Shown: piece after piece, positions 15,298 through 24,884 of the stretch
Numbering within the stretch: position 1 is the first letter of the stretch
How the letters are laid out: every line of letters begins with the position of its first letter
Source of the DNA: Gammaproteobacteria bacterium UBA6724
GTDB taxonomy: Bacteria > Pseudomonadota > Gammaproteobacteria > Pseudomonadales > Azotimanducaceae
Assembly: GCA_002454165.1 (NCBI GenBank)
Contig: DKIG01000006.1
Span: 29,817-93,816 of the forward strand
Direction: 5' to 3'
DNA length: 64,000 nt
Made by a program: the position numbers and the translations under genes
Notes under the pieces: model-generated
The model's input: the letters and a program-made list of their open reading frames with translations, nothing else
What the model was told of the DNA's origin: nothing
Databases searched by the model: none

Positions 15298-17757
15298 GTG
15301 ATACCGAAACTGCAATCCTTAAAGCAACATCGTTCCTCGCTCCTGGCAACCAGTGACCTGCTTAACTGGGCAATCGGAGTAGATGACGGCATAGTCCTCT
15401 GTAAAGACGGTGCCCTGATAGCAGGATGGCACTATAGGGGGCCCGACCTTTCAACCGCTACACCTCAATATCAAGAGCAGGTGTCCGCCGTCATCAACAA
15501 TACTCTGCTCAGCCTGGGCTCGGACTATGCCATCCATGTTGATGCTGGCAGGACCCCATCCCGCGACTACCCGGAGCCATCGCTCAGTGCATTTCCTGAT
15601 CCGGTGTCACAACTGATTGATGAGGAACGGCGGCAGCAGTTTCAACTTGCCGGCGCCCATTACGAGACAATACAAACCATCGTCGTGACCCATTTGCCGC
15701 CCAGGGTGAATGAATCAAAAGTGATTGCCTTGATTTTCGACGATGGCGTAACAGAAACAGACAACCAGCAGACGAAACATCAGGTAGCAGCGTCAACCGC
15801 GCTACGGCAATTCAAAGCAAAGTTGACAGAGATTGAAGATAATCTGTCCGGCATACTTGAACTGCAACCTATGCAGAGCATCACCTATCAGGATGCTCAG
15901 GGCGTCTCCCACACCAGTGATGAACTCCTGACACATCTGCGCTGGACCATGAGCGGAGAATTGGAACCGCTCAATCGTCCACTCCTGCCACTCTTCCTGG
16001 ATGCGGTGCTCGGTGCCGATGACCTGTGGACTGGCACCACCCCCAAGCATGGCGAGCATTACATCCAGTGCATTGCGATTGACGGTTTTCCGCTTGAGAC
16101 CTACGCCGGTATCTTGGCAGGACTGGCGCATATGCCTTTTACTTATCGTTGGTCAACCCGGTTTATTTTTCAGGACCGGGAAGCAGCTGCCGCCGCCCTC
16201 CGCGGTTACCGGCGACGCTGGGCGCAAAAAGTTCGTGGCCTCTATGACCAACTGCTCAATCGGGAGCCAACCTCATCAAGTGTAATTGACGGCGACGCTC
16301 AGGCAATGGTGATGGAAACTGACGGGGCTCTGGCGCAAAGCAGTTCCGGCCTGGTGGCTTATGGCTACTACACCAGCGTGCTGGTGTTATATGACCGGGA
16401 CCGGCAGCAACTGGAAGAGGTTGCCAGATTCGCTAAACGCAGGATTATTCAGCATGGCTTCGTCGCAAGAATTGAGACGGTGAATACCCTGGAAGCCTGG
16501 CTCGGCAGTCTGCCGGGACACATAGTGCAGAACATTCGCCGGCCCATGCTCCATACCCTGCATCTGGCGAACCTCTTGCCGGTTTCTTCGGTCTGGACGG
16601 GGGAATCTTACGCGCCTTGTCCCCTGTATCCCCGGCTCAGTCCGCCCCTGCTCCATGCAGCAACGGAAGGCACGACGCCTTACAGGTTGAACCTGCATGT
16701 TGGCGATGTTGGTCATACCTTGATGTTCGGACCAACCGGGGCTGGCAAGTCCACCGCGCTCGCCTTGATGGCGGCACAGTTCCTGCGTTATCAGGGCGCG
16801 TCCGTGTATGTATTTGACAAGGGTAATTCGCTTGAATGTCTAACCCGCGCCGTCGGTGGCAACCACTATACGATTGCTGATGACGGGGGACCCTCCTTCG
16901 CACCCCTGTGGAAAAGTGACGATCTTGGCTGGCAGGCTGAATGGGTGGAAACACTCATGCGGTTGCAAGGGCATGTCCCCACGGCTAGCCAGAGGAATGA
17001 ACTCGCCCGGGCTCTGAAATCTCTGGGGGCGAGTGCCCACCCGACCCTGACGGACTTGCAGATAGAACTGCAAGACATGACGCTCCGAGATGTGTTGCAG
17101 CCCTACACCATCAACGGCATGTACGGCAAGTTGCTGGATGACCGGGAAGACCAGATGAGGCTCAGCACCTGGACGACCTGGGAAATCGGCGAACTGATGA
17201 ATAGGGAAGACCGGATTCGCATACCGGTCTTGTTGTATCTGTTTCGATGTATTGAGCAGGCGGCACAGGGCCAACCCAGTCTGATGATCCTTGATGAAGC
17301 CTGGGTGATGCTCGGCAATGAGGTGTTCAAGAACAAGATTCGCGAATGGTTAAAGACCATGAGAAAAGCAAATGTGGCAGTGATACTCGCCACCCAGTCA
17401 CTATCCGATGCTACTGGTTCCGGCATCATGGACACCCTGAGCGAAAGCTGCGCCACCAAAATTTATCTTGCTAACCCGGATGCTGATCAGGGCGATAGCC
17501 TGGGGCTTTACACCTCCCTCGGGCTAGGGCTACCAGAGATTCAAACAATAAAACACATGACACCCAAACGGGAATATTACATTCGCTCCAGTGCTGGCAG
17601 TCGGCGGATCAATCTGTCTCTGGGGAAGATTGCGTTGCTGTTCGCCGGCGTCTCATCGCCGAGCGATCTTGCGCGGGTGCGGGAGTTACACCAGTTACAT
17701 GGCGCTACCTGGCCCAGGCAATGGTTACAAGAAAATGGACAGGACAATGCCATCTAA
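15298..17757 (+). CDS. trbE: Type IV secretion ATPase TrbE (VirB4-like)
   Basis: The largest ATPase of the channel, needed for pilus assembly and substrate transfer. 819 aa, full length. Walker A GPTGAGKSTALALMAAQF lies near residue 478, Walker B LMILDEAWVMLGNEVF near 660, and VILATQSLSDATGSGIMDTL follows, all typical of VirB4. The N-terminal half carries the CagE/TrbE_VirB region. The GTG at 15298 is supported by AGGA 7 nt upstream. The end overlaps the start of trbJ. Confidence 0.95.
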   Translation: MIPKLQSLKQHRSSLLATSDLLNWAIGVDDGIVLCKDGALIAGWHYRGPDLSTATPQYQEQVSAVINNTLLSLGSDYAIHVDAGRTPSRDYPEPSLSAFPDPVSQLIDEERRQQFQLAGAHYETIQTIVVTHLPPRVNESKVIALIFDDGVTETDNQQTKHQVAASTALRQFKAKLTEIEDNLSGILELQPMQSITYQDAQGVSHTSDELLTHLRWTMSGELEPLNRPLLPLFLDAVLGADDLWTGTTPKHGEHYIQCIAIDGFPLETYAGILAGLAHMPFTYRWSTRFIFQDREAAAAALRGYRRRWAQKVRGLYDQLLNREPTSSSVIDGDAQAMVMETDGALAQSSSGLVAYGYYTSVLVLYDRDRQQLEEVARFAKRRIIQHGFVARIETVNTLEAWLGSLPGHIVQNIRRPMLHTLHLANLLPVSSVWTGESYAPCPLYPRLSPPLLHAATEGTTPYRLNLHVGDVGHTLMFGPTGAGKSTALALMAAQFLRYQGASVYVFDKGNSLECLTRAVGGNHYTIADDGGPSFAPLWKSDDLGWQAEWVETLMRLQGHVPTASQRNELARALKSLGASAHPTLTDLQIELQDMTLRDVLQPYTINGMYGKLLDDREDQMRLSTWTTWEIGELMNREDRIRIPVLLYLFRCIEQAAQGQPSLMILDEAWVMLGNEVFKNKIREWLKTMRKANVAVILATQSLSDATGSGIMDTLSESCATKIYLANPDADQGDSLGLYTSLGLGLPEIQTIKHMTPKREYYIRSSAGSRRINLSLGKIALLFAGVSSPSDLARVRELHQLHGATWPRQWLQENGQDNAI

Positions 17758-18490
17758 CCTCAGCATCCGCGCCCTGGTCTGCTACTTGTTGATAACGGCA
17801 AGCATGACGCATAGGGCGCATGCGGCACTGGCGACCGAAGGCACCCAGATGATGAACAACATTCAACTATTAATAGCGTCCCAGCGCCAATTAAATGAAT
17901 TGACGACATCCATCCAGCAGTACCAACTCATGCAACGCAACGCTAGGCATTTACCAGACTTAATTCGTAGCGAGATTCTGAAAGACCTGGGGAGCCTGGC
18001 AAGCATTGTCCAGGTCGGGCGTAGCATTTCCTACGCTTCTGCCCGAATTGATGAGGATTATCGCAAGGCATATAAAGATTATGAGTATTACAACGAACAA
18101 CGAGCGCCTGGCACCAGATTTAGTGAGCAATATGGAGACTGGTCCCAGGCAACCCATGATAGCGTCCAGGGAGCATTGCGCGCCGCGAAGTTGCAAACGG
18201 ATCTGTTTGACGACGAGACGAACAGCCTTATACGACTCCAAAATATGCTGATGAATGCAGCCGGCACCATGCAGGCATTGCAGGCGGGTGGTCAGGTTGC
18301 CGCTCTGCTAGTGGAGCAAACACAAAAATTGCGCCAACTCCTGGCTGCACAAATACAACTACAGGCGGCTCATACTGCCAGCATGACTGACCGGCAGGGC
18401 AGGACTGATGCGGCTTTGGATGCCTATAATGTTGCTGAGCCTACCGTTGGTGCTAAGCGGAAAATTATTATCGGCGAATCGGTGCGATAA
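17747..18490 (+). CDS. trbJ: TrbJ (VirB5-like) periplasmic/pilus-associated protein
   Basis: A signal peptide (MPSNLSIRALVCYLLITASM to about THRAHA) precedes a mostly helical secreted domain with repeated Gln-rich heptads (QLNELTTSIQQYQLMQRNA), as in TrbJ. VirB5-type proteins sit at the pilus tip. The frame is open much further upstream inside trbE. ATGs at 17735 and 17747 are both possible, and 17747 gives the more regular signal peptide and a short overlap. Length is 247 aa. In Ti-type operons trbK normally follows; here trbL follows directly, so the entry-exclusion protein is missing. Confidence 0.85.
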   Translation: MPSNLSIRALVCYLLITASMTHRAHAALATEGTQMMNNIQLLIASQRQLNELTTSIQQYQLMQRNARHLPDLIRSEILKDLGSLASIVQVGRSISYASARIDEDYRKAYKDYEYYNEQRAPGTRFSEQYGDWSQATHDSVQGALRAAKLQTDLFDDETNSLIRLQNMLMNAAGTMQALQAGGQVAALLVEQTQKLRQLLAAQIQLQAAHTASMTDRQGRTDAALDAYNVAEPTVGAKRKIIIGESVR

Positions 18491-18492
18491 CC

Positions 18493-19695
18493 GTGTCCCG
18501 CCAGACTAGAATAATTTTAACAAAAGCCTTGCGTACCTCGGCAAGCCTGCTTTTGCTTCTACTGCTACTGCTCTATGTTGATCGGGTGTCCGCCGCTTCC
18601 TTGGGTCTGCTGGACGACATGCAGATTTCTTTCAAGAGCGAAACCGAGAAGTGGTTTGCACCGCTTGAGAGCATCGCCAGGAGTCTCTTGATTGGGCTTG
18701 CCATCCTGTCCCTGGCGTGGAATTTTTTGCAACTTGTCCTGCGCAATGGTGACTTTCAGGAAATCTTTCTAGTTCTGGTCAAACACCTGCTGACTATTGG
18801 CTTGTTTCTGGCGATCATCTTCAATGCCAGAGAATGGACGGCGGCCATTTTGGACAGCTTTGTCACTGCTGCTGGTGCTGCTACCGGGAAGGAGAACCCC
18901 GACATGTCGGCGGCATCGGTGCTACATCAGGGCCTGGCACTGGGGCAGAAGATCACGCAACTTGGGTCTGCCTGGTGGGAGCCCCTGGTCCTCTATCCAC
19001 TATCGCTCATCGCGGTGCTTTTGTATGCCGTGATGGCTGCCTACATGATGCTCGTCTATGCGGAGACCTACATAGTCACAGCCGGTGGGATCATTCTGCT
19101 GGGCTTCGCCGGCACGGACTGGACCCTGGACTATGCGCGCAGATATCTGACCTACTGCGTCAGCGTCGGGGCAAAATTATATGTGCTCTATTTGGTCATC
19201 GGGGTTGGCGCTCAGATGATTAACACCTGGGCAAATGAGCAGGTGCTGAGCGACAGGTCAGCGATTATTGCTGTTATCGGCGTGCTTTTTGTGATGGTCG
19301 TCCTGGTCGTCACCCTGCCTAACCTTATTCAAAATCTCATCAATGGTGCTGCACTTAATACTTCTAACATGACCAGCCTGGGCATGGCGGCTACCGCCGT
19401 CACCAGCCCCGGTGCCGCCCTTGTGAAAACGGCTGGCGCGGGGGTGATTAACGAGAGCCTTCACAGTAGCGGCGGCCTAGCCAGGAGCCAAGGTCCTCTG
19501 AATAGTGGACAACCGAGCAGTAGCACTTCGGTGCCTGGGGCTAGATCTTCAAGCAACGGTCTTCCGCAAGGACAGACGGCACTCTCCTCGGGAAACATGG
19601 CAGGACAGACGCCGCGATTAAGTCTGGCCGACGGGCGACTACATAGACCAGTGCTTGAGACGATAAAACCTCTGCACCGGGACGAGAGGGAGTAG
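18493..19695 (+). CDS. trbL: TrbL (VirB6-like) polytopic inner-membrane channel protein
   Basis: 400 aa with a signal-like N-terminus, several membrane helices between about residues 50 and 290 (for example LLIGLAILSLAWNFLQLVL and FVMVVLVVTLPNLIQNLIN), and a Ser/Gly/Pro-rich disordered tail (GQPSSSTSVPGARSSSNGL), the usual TrbL layout. GAALNTSNM after the last helix is a family feature. The GTG start lies 2 nt after the trbJ stop. Confidence 0.92.
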   Translation: MSRQTRIILTKALRTSASLLLLLLLLLYVDRVSAASLGLLDDMQISFKSETEKWFAPLESIARSLLIGLAILSLAWNFLQLVLRNGDFQEIFLVLVKHLLTIGLFLAIIFNAREWTAAILDSFVTAAGAATGKENPDMSAASVLHQGLALGQKITQLGSAWWEPLVLYPLSLIAVLLYAVMAAYMMLVYAETYIVTAGGIILLGFAGTDWTLDYARRYLTYCVSVGAKLYVLYLVIGVGAQMINTWANEQVLSDRSAIIAVIGVLFVMVVLVVTLPNLIQNLINGAALNTSNMTSLGMAATAVTSPGAALVKTAGAGVINESLHSSGGLARSQGPLNSGQPSSSTSVPGARSSSNGLPQGQTALSSGNMAGQTPRLSLADGRLHRPVLETIKPLHRDERE

Positions 19696-19696
19696 C

Positions 19697-20350
19697 GTGG
19701 CTGACATATTGCAAAACTATTTGGATGCCCGTCAGGAGTGGAATGAACGCTATGGCGTATTTGTCCAGGATGCCCGGCGCTGGCGGCAGATCGCCATAGC
19801 AGCCCTCGCCATAGCCGCCATCAGTCTGGTCGGCATGATTGTCATCGCCAACCAGCCGCGCCAGATACCCTATATTGTTGAGGTTGACAAGCATATTGAG
19901 CCGATCAATGTCTATCCCGCGGACACCCTGGCGCAACACACCCCGGCCCTGACCCGTAGCATCATTGCGCGATGGGTCAAAGACTACCGCGGCGTCAGCC
20001 TTGATAGGGAGGTACAACGCCAGGCAGTGAAGCGCGTCTATGCCCACCTCAGCACTGGCTATCCAGCCTACAGAGCCGTGACCGACTGGTACCGAGAGAA
20101 CACACCCTTTGAGAGGGCTTTGGCAGGCACCGTGGTCGTGGAAGTCCAGCAGATACTGCAACTCTCGGCAAATACCTGGCGCATTGAATGGACCGAACTG
20201 GCGCGCAATTCTGGCGGGGAAAGCCTAACGAACTTCCACATGACGGGCACCATGACTGTCGTCCGGGGGCAGGTGACGGACGAGACGATCCTGACCAATC
20301 CCACGGGGCTCTACATACAAAACATTGACTGGAGCCAGGATCTGACATGA
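19697..20350 (+). CDS. trbF: TrbF (VirB8-like) inner-membrane scaffold protein
   Basis: 217 aa with a short cytoplasmic N-terminus (YLDARQEWNERYG), one membrane helix (about residues 33-53, IAIAALAIAAISLVGMIVI) and a periplasmic NTF2-like domain containing WRIEWTE and TGTMTVVRG. VirB8 proteins join the inner-membrane complex to VirB9 and VirB10. GAGGGAG upstream supports the GTG start, one base after trbL. Confidence 0.93.
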   Translation: MADILQNYLDARQEWNERYGVFVQDARRWRQIAIAALAIAAISLVGMIVIANQPRQIPYIVEVDKHIEPINVYPADTLAQHTPALTRSIIARWVKDYRGVSLDREVQRQAVKRVYAHLSTGYPAYRAVTDWYRENTPFERALAGTVVVEVQQILQLSANTWRIEWTELARNSGGESLTNFHMTGTMTVVRGQVTDETILTNPTGLYIQNIDWSQDLT

Positions 20351-21216
20351 ATAGTAGCAGGGCGTTAATTGTGCTCCTTGTCGCTAGCCTCAGCATAACG
20401 ACACTTCTTGCCGCGGGTGCCCATGGCGATGCTCTGCCATTCGCACCAGAGACCCGCCTGACGGCGAAGGAGCAGAAGGCACTCCTGCAAGCCGAGACCT
20501 ATTTAAACGGTGCTCAGTATCCGCGCCGGGACGGGCATCGTGTTCTCTACCTCTATGGCGCGGGACAGCCGGTACTGATTTGTTCGCCGCTCAATGTCTG
20601 CCTGATTGAATTAGAAGCGGGTGAAAATATCAGACCAGGCAGTGTGCATCTTGGTGACCAGGCAAGATGGCAGGTGTCGCCAATCATGGGTGCGGGCGAA
20701 AGAACACATCTAGTGGTGAAGCCGACGGATGTCGGTCTGGAAACCACCATGGCGATTGTCACCGACAGACGCACCTATTATCTGCGTTTGGTATCCCGCC
20801 TTGAGGATCACATGCCCGCGATTGCCTGGCTCTATCCAGGCGATCTTGAGGACCGGATGGGCGCATTTTACGCCACCGAGGCAGCCCGGAAGCAGGAGCA
20901 GGTTTTCGTCGCCACCGGTGAGGATATTGCTAAGCTGGATTTTAACTACACCGTCTCGGGCTGTAGCACTTGCCTCTGGCGACCTCTGAGAGTCTATAAC
21001 GATGGTGAGCAGACCATCATTCAACTGGGCAGGTCTATGCCAGAACTTGAGGCACCCGCATTGCTGGTCGTATCTGGCAAGACGGAGGGTCTGGCTAACT
21101 ATCGGCTAAGCGGAGATCGGTATGTGGTGGATCATGTTTTTGAGGAAGCCATCCTGGTTGCCGGCCTAGGCGCCAGCCGAGACAAGGTGAGAATCAAACG
21201 GGGGCAGCACCGATGA
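20347..21216 (+). CDS. trbG: TrbG (VirB9-like) outer-membrane core complex protein
   Basis: 289 aa with a signal peptide ending near AAGAHGDALPF. The VirB9/CagX family features are VLYLYGAGQPVLICSPLNVC, ERTHLVVKPTDVGLETTM, TDRRTYYLRLVS and a C-terminal YVVDHVFEEAILVAG. With TrbI and a small lipoprotein it would form the outer-membrane core. ATGA overlaps the trbF stop. The partner trbI is far away and inverted. Confidence 0.94.
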   Translation: MNSSRALIVLLVASLSITTLLAAGAHGDALPFAPETRLTAKEQKALLQAETYLNGAQYPRRDGHRVLYLYGAGQPVLICSPLNVCLIELEAGENIRPGSVHLGDQARWQVSPIMGAGERTHLVVKPTDVGLETTMAIVTDRRTYYLRLVSRLEDHMPAIAWLYPGDLEDRMGAFYATEAARKQEQVFVATGEDIAKLDFNYTVSGCSTCLWRPLRVYNDGEQTIIQLGRSMPELEAPALLVVSGKTEGLANYRLSGDRYVVDHVFEEAILVAGLGASRDKVRIKRGQHR

Positions 21217-22157
21217 AGGACCTATTCATGGCGCATCTCATGGCACATCTCATGGCACATCTCATGGCACACCGGCTCATTGATCAGATCCACCTGGTTT
21301 TCGCCAGGACATTTTGCGCCCTGCTAGTGACGCTTGGCACCGCCTGTGCGTCAACCGGTGATAGGAGTTATGAGTTGCCTGAGTTGTCGGAACGAGACAT
21401 TAGTACCCTGGCGGCCGTCATGGTTGATGCGGTCCAACTGAGCTTCGCGCCCGCCAAGACGGTGTTTGCGATGCGCCCTGCCGGAGCCGTCGGGACCAAG
21501 GTAGCGACACGCCTGCGGGAACTTGGCTATGGCGTGACGCCAGATCGGCATCAGGATGCACTTGGCTTGCGTTATAGGGTCACCTATCACACGGACCGGG
21601 TCCTCTATCTGAGCGTCGCGGTAGATGCGGGCTGGCGTCTGGACAGACTCTTCATCCCGGACCTGGAGGGCCGGCTCCGACCCGCGAATATGGCGACCCT
21701 ACGGGATGATGACCATCGCATGGCGCAACGCCGTGAACTCCTGGCAATTATCCCTGGGCTGGCTAGATCAAGGGCTAGTTATTCAATGCCGGCTGCATCT
21801 ATACAAGCAAATACTCGTTTGACCAGTGCGCCACCAACCTCAGACCCCGGCAAACAACATACCGCGAACCAATCAATAACCTCTCAAGACCAATGCGGCA
21901 GGGTGACGCTGGAACCTGGGTCTCTGCGGAGCAACGTTACGAAGATACTCAGGCGGTGCGGCTACGCCATGGGGAACTGGGTAATAGGCGAGGGCGGCTA
22001 CATTGATGACTGGGTGATTCAGCAACCCTATGCAGTCACAGTGTCGGGCGGCATAGCGGGCGTCCTGAGGCTACTAGATGCCCACTACGCTATCACTGGC
22101 GAGCTGCGCCAGGTCAGTCAGACAGTTGATTTCAATTACACGGGAGACGCCTTGTGA
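21213..22157 (+). CDS. Lipoprotein joining a TrbH-like N-terminus to a PilL/TcpQ-like C-terminal domain
   Basis: 314 aa. The N-terminus has a long signal ending in a lipobox (LGTAC, Cys45), then a region placed where trbH sits in Ti-type operons and resembling it (ISTLAAVMVDAVQLSFAPAK). After a Ser/Thr/Pro-rich linker (about residues 190-225), the last 85 residues (GSLRSNVTKILRRCGYAMGN ... VDFNYTGDAL) resemble the TcpQ domain of PilL/TcpQ, which helps seat a pilus secretin. A single protein could therefore link the two machines. The signal peptide is lengthened by a MAHL repeat, and a shorter start at 21264 is possible. The domain assignments are by eye. Confidence 0.6.
   Translation: MKDLFMAHLMAHLMAHLMAHRLIDQIHLVFARTFCALLVTLGTACASTGDRSYELPELSERDISTLAAVMVDAVQLSFAPAKTVFAMRPAGAVGTKVATRLRELGYGVTPDRHQDALGLRYRVTYHTDRVLYLSVAVDAGWRLDRLFIPDLEGRLRPANMATLRDDDHRMAQRRELLAIIPGLARSRASYSMPAASIQANTRLTSAPPTSDPGKQHTANQSITSQDQCGRVTLEPGSLRSNVTKILRRCGYAMGNWVIGEGGYIDDWVIQQPYAVTVSGGIAGVLRLLDAHYAITGELRQVSQTVDFNYTGDAL
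21228..21275 (+). repeat. 12-nt in-frame tandem repeat in the signal peptide
   Basis: Copies of ATGGCACATCTC begin at 21228 (one change), 21240 and 21252, with a diverged fourth at 21264, encoding MAHL-MAHL-MAHL-MAHR. Because each unit carries an ATG, changes in copy number would change both the signal-peptide length and the number of possible starts. Confidence 0.9.
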
Positions 22158-23581
22158 AGAAGACCCACCGGGGTGGCATAAAACTCTGTGCCCTGATACT
22201 GCTAAGTAGCGGCTGCGCCTCCATGGAGACTGCACAGATGCCAGCAGAGCCGCCGCCGTCTGAAACCGCCCCTCAACCGGCGCCGGTGCTGGTGGCGAAG
22301 CGGGTCCGGATCCCCGACTCAGCCAAGTGGTTGACGGAGCACCTGGAGGTCAAATATGGCCCTATTCAAGCAAGTCTAGCCTTGCGGCAACTCGTCCCTG
22401 GCGGTGTCCTGCGTTTTGATTTCAAACTGCCAGACAAGGAGCCGCTGGTATCGCAGCCACTTGAGGCAATCACCCGTATGGAGCATATCAACGCTGTGTG
22501 TATGCAAGCCAACTGGGCATGGCATGTGCATCAGGGGGTGGTAACGGTGACGGATATGGAAACCCGCACTTTCACCATTCAGGCGCCGCCGGGACAGTCC
22601 ATCAACCAGTTGGGCAATAGCCTTGAAGCGGGCTCTCAAACTCAGTTGAATTATTTCTCCAACGCTTACACCGAATTGTATGAAGCGGTGAAAACCGTGC
22701 TGGCGTTGGATGACCAATTGGGTGCGGGTGAAGCTCAGGGGCGTATCAGTCTGCTCGGTGCCAGCGGGCAGCTACTTGCCACCGCCCCACCAGAGACGAT
22801 GCGAGTCATCGCCAGACTTGTCGATGCGTACAACGAGCGGATTAACCGCCGAGTGGCGATTGAATTCGTCCTCTATGAGGTAGATGTGACTGAGACCGCC
22901 ACCCGCAACCTGGATATTTCCGCCATTCGCGAAGCCGCAATAAGCACCGGCATCTTCTTCAGTGGCTCAAATTTTAATAGTGGTAACAATGCTGGCGAGC
23001 TTTCCTTGCGATTTAGAGAGGGCAGTAGCCGTCTGGGTGGCTCAGAAATCATTCTCAACTGGCTCAGGACCCAGGGGGAAACCTCCATGCGGCTCAGGAA
23101 GAAGGTGGTCGCGCTCCATAATCAGGTCACCCTGCTACGGGATGTTGAAACGATCCGCTATGTCGGCAGGGTAGCGGTGGAGCGGCAGGTCAGCGGTCCC
23201 AGTGAGACTGCATCGCCCAGTGTAGAAGTGGAGGAATTACACACCGGGGAATCCTGGGCGGTCTTGCCGACGATTGATGAAGACCGGGTCTATCTGCGTC
23301 TTGCCTTAAATCGCGCCGCCCTGCTTGGCTTTGATGATTATGCATTTGCCGCCGGGAACATCTCCGGGCGCCTGCCGCAGAGCACCGAAAAATCTGTCGG
23401 CTTACCGATTAGCCTCTACGACGGGGAAACCCGATTGATTACCAATCTTTCCTCAACCATCACCCAGTCCAGCACGGCAAGGTCGCCGTTGCTTGCCTGG
23501 CTTCCCTGGCTCGGTAAATCAAAAGACGACCTGGACCGCCGGATTGAATCCGTCATCACCATGACCGCACACATACTCTAG
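22154..23581 (+). CDS. pilN: Type IVb pilus secretin PilN
   Basis: 475-aa outer-membrane lipoprotein (lipobox LSSGC, Cys21) of the PilN/BfpB secretin family, which forms the ring through which the pilus leaves. N-terminal N-domains (VEIEFVLYEVDV-like segment near residue 236) lead into the C-terminal secretin core with VLPTIDEDRVYLRLAL and GFDDYAFA. The GTG start overlaps the previous stop (GTGA), so it is coupled to the PilL-like lipoprotein. The protein is somewhat shorter than plasmid PilN proteins. Confidence 0.9.
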   Translation: MKKTHRGGIKLCALILLSSGCASMETAQMPAEPPPSETAPQPAPVLVAKRVRIPDSAKWLTEHLEVKYGPIQASLALRQLVPGGVLRFDFKLPDKEPLVSQPLEAITRMEHINAVCMQANWAWHVHQGVVTVTDMETRTFTIQAPPGQSINQLGNSLEAGSQTQLNYFSNAYTELYEAVKTVLALDDQLGAGEAQGRISLLGASGQLLATAPPETMRVIARLVDAYNERINRRVAIEFVLYEVDVTETATRNLDISAIREAAISTGIFFSGSNFNSGNNAGELSLRFREGSSRLGGSEIILNWLRTQGETSMRLRKKVVALHNQVTLLRDVETIRYVGRVAVERQVSGPSETASPSVEVEELHTGESWAVLPTIDEDRVYLRLALNRAALLGFDDYAFAAGNISGRLPQSTEKSVGLPISLYDGETRLITNLSSTITQSSTARSPLLAWLPWLGKSKDDLDRRIESVITMTAHIL

Positions 23582-23585
23582 CGAG

Positions 23586-24884
23586 ATGCTGGACATGCAC
23601 CAGAACAACTATTTGCATCGAGACACCTTGAATGGGCGGGATCTGACCATTGCCGTGAACCAGCCAATCACGGCGATTGAAAGTCATGGTCTGACCCAGG
23701 CGGCCAGACTACGGAAGTTTATGAGTGTCAATCGCGCTACCTATCTCTTGGTACAAAAGGATCTTGCCTGGTGTACGGAACGCCGTGCCGTGATTGTCGG
23801 TGCCCAGTGTCTTGACTGGCAATTGCCTGATAGCCGGACGCTCATCTGCTGGCCCCTGGACAATGCGGTTTTTTTCGCGACCCTCAGTAGCGAGGGCTTC
23901 AACATGATTGAAGCCGAGAGTGAAATGATCAACTCCTTTGAGGACGCGCTTGAAGTGCTCGCCGCCTGCAACACCAGTGTATTGATATTACCCGGTGGCA
24001 CCCTTGCCGCCAGATTGGAAGCCGCCGGCTATCCGTCCAATGCCAGTGATGCCCAGGTCTTGTTGGATGCCTCTCGGTATCGTACCCGGTCATCGGTGTT
24101 GATTTTCACCCAACTCAGGCTACCGCATCCCGCCCACGCTTTGGTGTTGCTACTGCTGATAGGTAGCGGCTTTTCCGTCCATAAGTTGCTCAGCGACAGG
24201 ACCGGCGGGGATGAGCAGGTGATGCAGATCCTTGAGCCGCCCCAGGGGCGCCCAAGTCTGGTGCATGAGCTCAGGGCAATACGCACTGCCATCCAGGATT
24301 TGATGGTCTTAACGTTACACGGGCTCAGCCGAATCACCTATGAAGCAGACACAAGAGAGTTGCATGCCACTGGTCAAGTCGATTTTAATAAATTGATAAG
24401 AATGAATGAGATAGCGAAGAAATTTAATAAAACACTTAAAGTTATCGGCAAGCGTTGGCAATTGGCTTATACCCTGGTACCCGGCGAGATTGGGAAGCAG
24501 CCACTCAGACCGATAGATAGCGAAGTAGCACGGTTGGTGCAGCCCGGTAGTGCCGCCGGATTTTCGGTATCCATCCAGGAGTACCAGACGGGCGGACCCC
24601 CGCTCTCCCTGGACCAGGGTTTCCGGCTCCTCAGCCGGGATTACATAGAGGCGGAGCTGTTGATGACGGCAAATTCCCAGCGGAGCTTGGTAGCCCTTGC
24701 CCAGTTGCTATCCCATATTGCCAGTTTTGAGCCCCTGCCCAATGCGCGCCTGAGGAGGTTCAGTGTTGAGATGTCCGAATCTGGCGACCTGTCCTTGACG
24801 CTCAGCATCCTGGTGCGCGGTCAAGAGCCGGTGTATCCAGAAGAGCGTCAAGAAGACATCCAACAGAAGGCGGCTGAGTCATGA
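23586..24884 (+). CDS. pilO: Type IVb pilus protein PilO
   Basis: 432 aa. The cytoplasmic N-terminal part (about residues 1-180) is followed by one membrane helix (AHALVLLLLIGSGFSVHKLL) and a periplasmic region, the layout of the PilO2/PilO family. These proteins connect the inner-membrane platform with the secretin. The placement between pilN and pilP matches R64-type pil operons and supports the name more than the sequence does, because the family is divergent. Confidence 0.78.
   Translation: MLDMHQNNYLHRDTLNGRDLTIAVNQPITAIESHGLTQAARLRKFMSVNRATYLLVQKDLAWCTERRAVIVGAQCLDWQLPDSRTLICWPLDNAVFFATLSSEGFNMIEAESEMINSFEDALEVLAACNTSVLILPGGTLAARLEAAGYPSNASDAQVLLDASRYRTRSSVLIFTQLRLPHPAHALVLLLLIGSGFSVHKLLSDRTGGDEQVMQILEPPQGRPSLVHELRAIRTAIQDLMVLTLHGLSRITYEADTRELHATGQVDFNKLIRMNEIAKKFNKTLKVIGKRWQLAYTLVPGEIGKQPLRPIDSEVARLVQPGSAAGFSVSIQEYQTGGPPLSLDQGFRLLSRDYIEAELLMTANSQRSLVALAQLLSHIASFEPLPNARLRRFSVEMSESGDLSLTLSILVRGQEPVYPEERQEDIQQKAAES

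Noticed and set aside
19541..20161. 206-codon open frame on the minus strand
   Set aside because: Antisense to the trbL end and trbF, both recognisable and tightly spaced.
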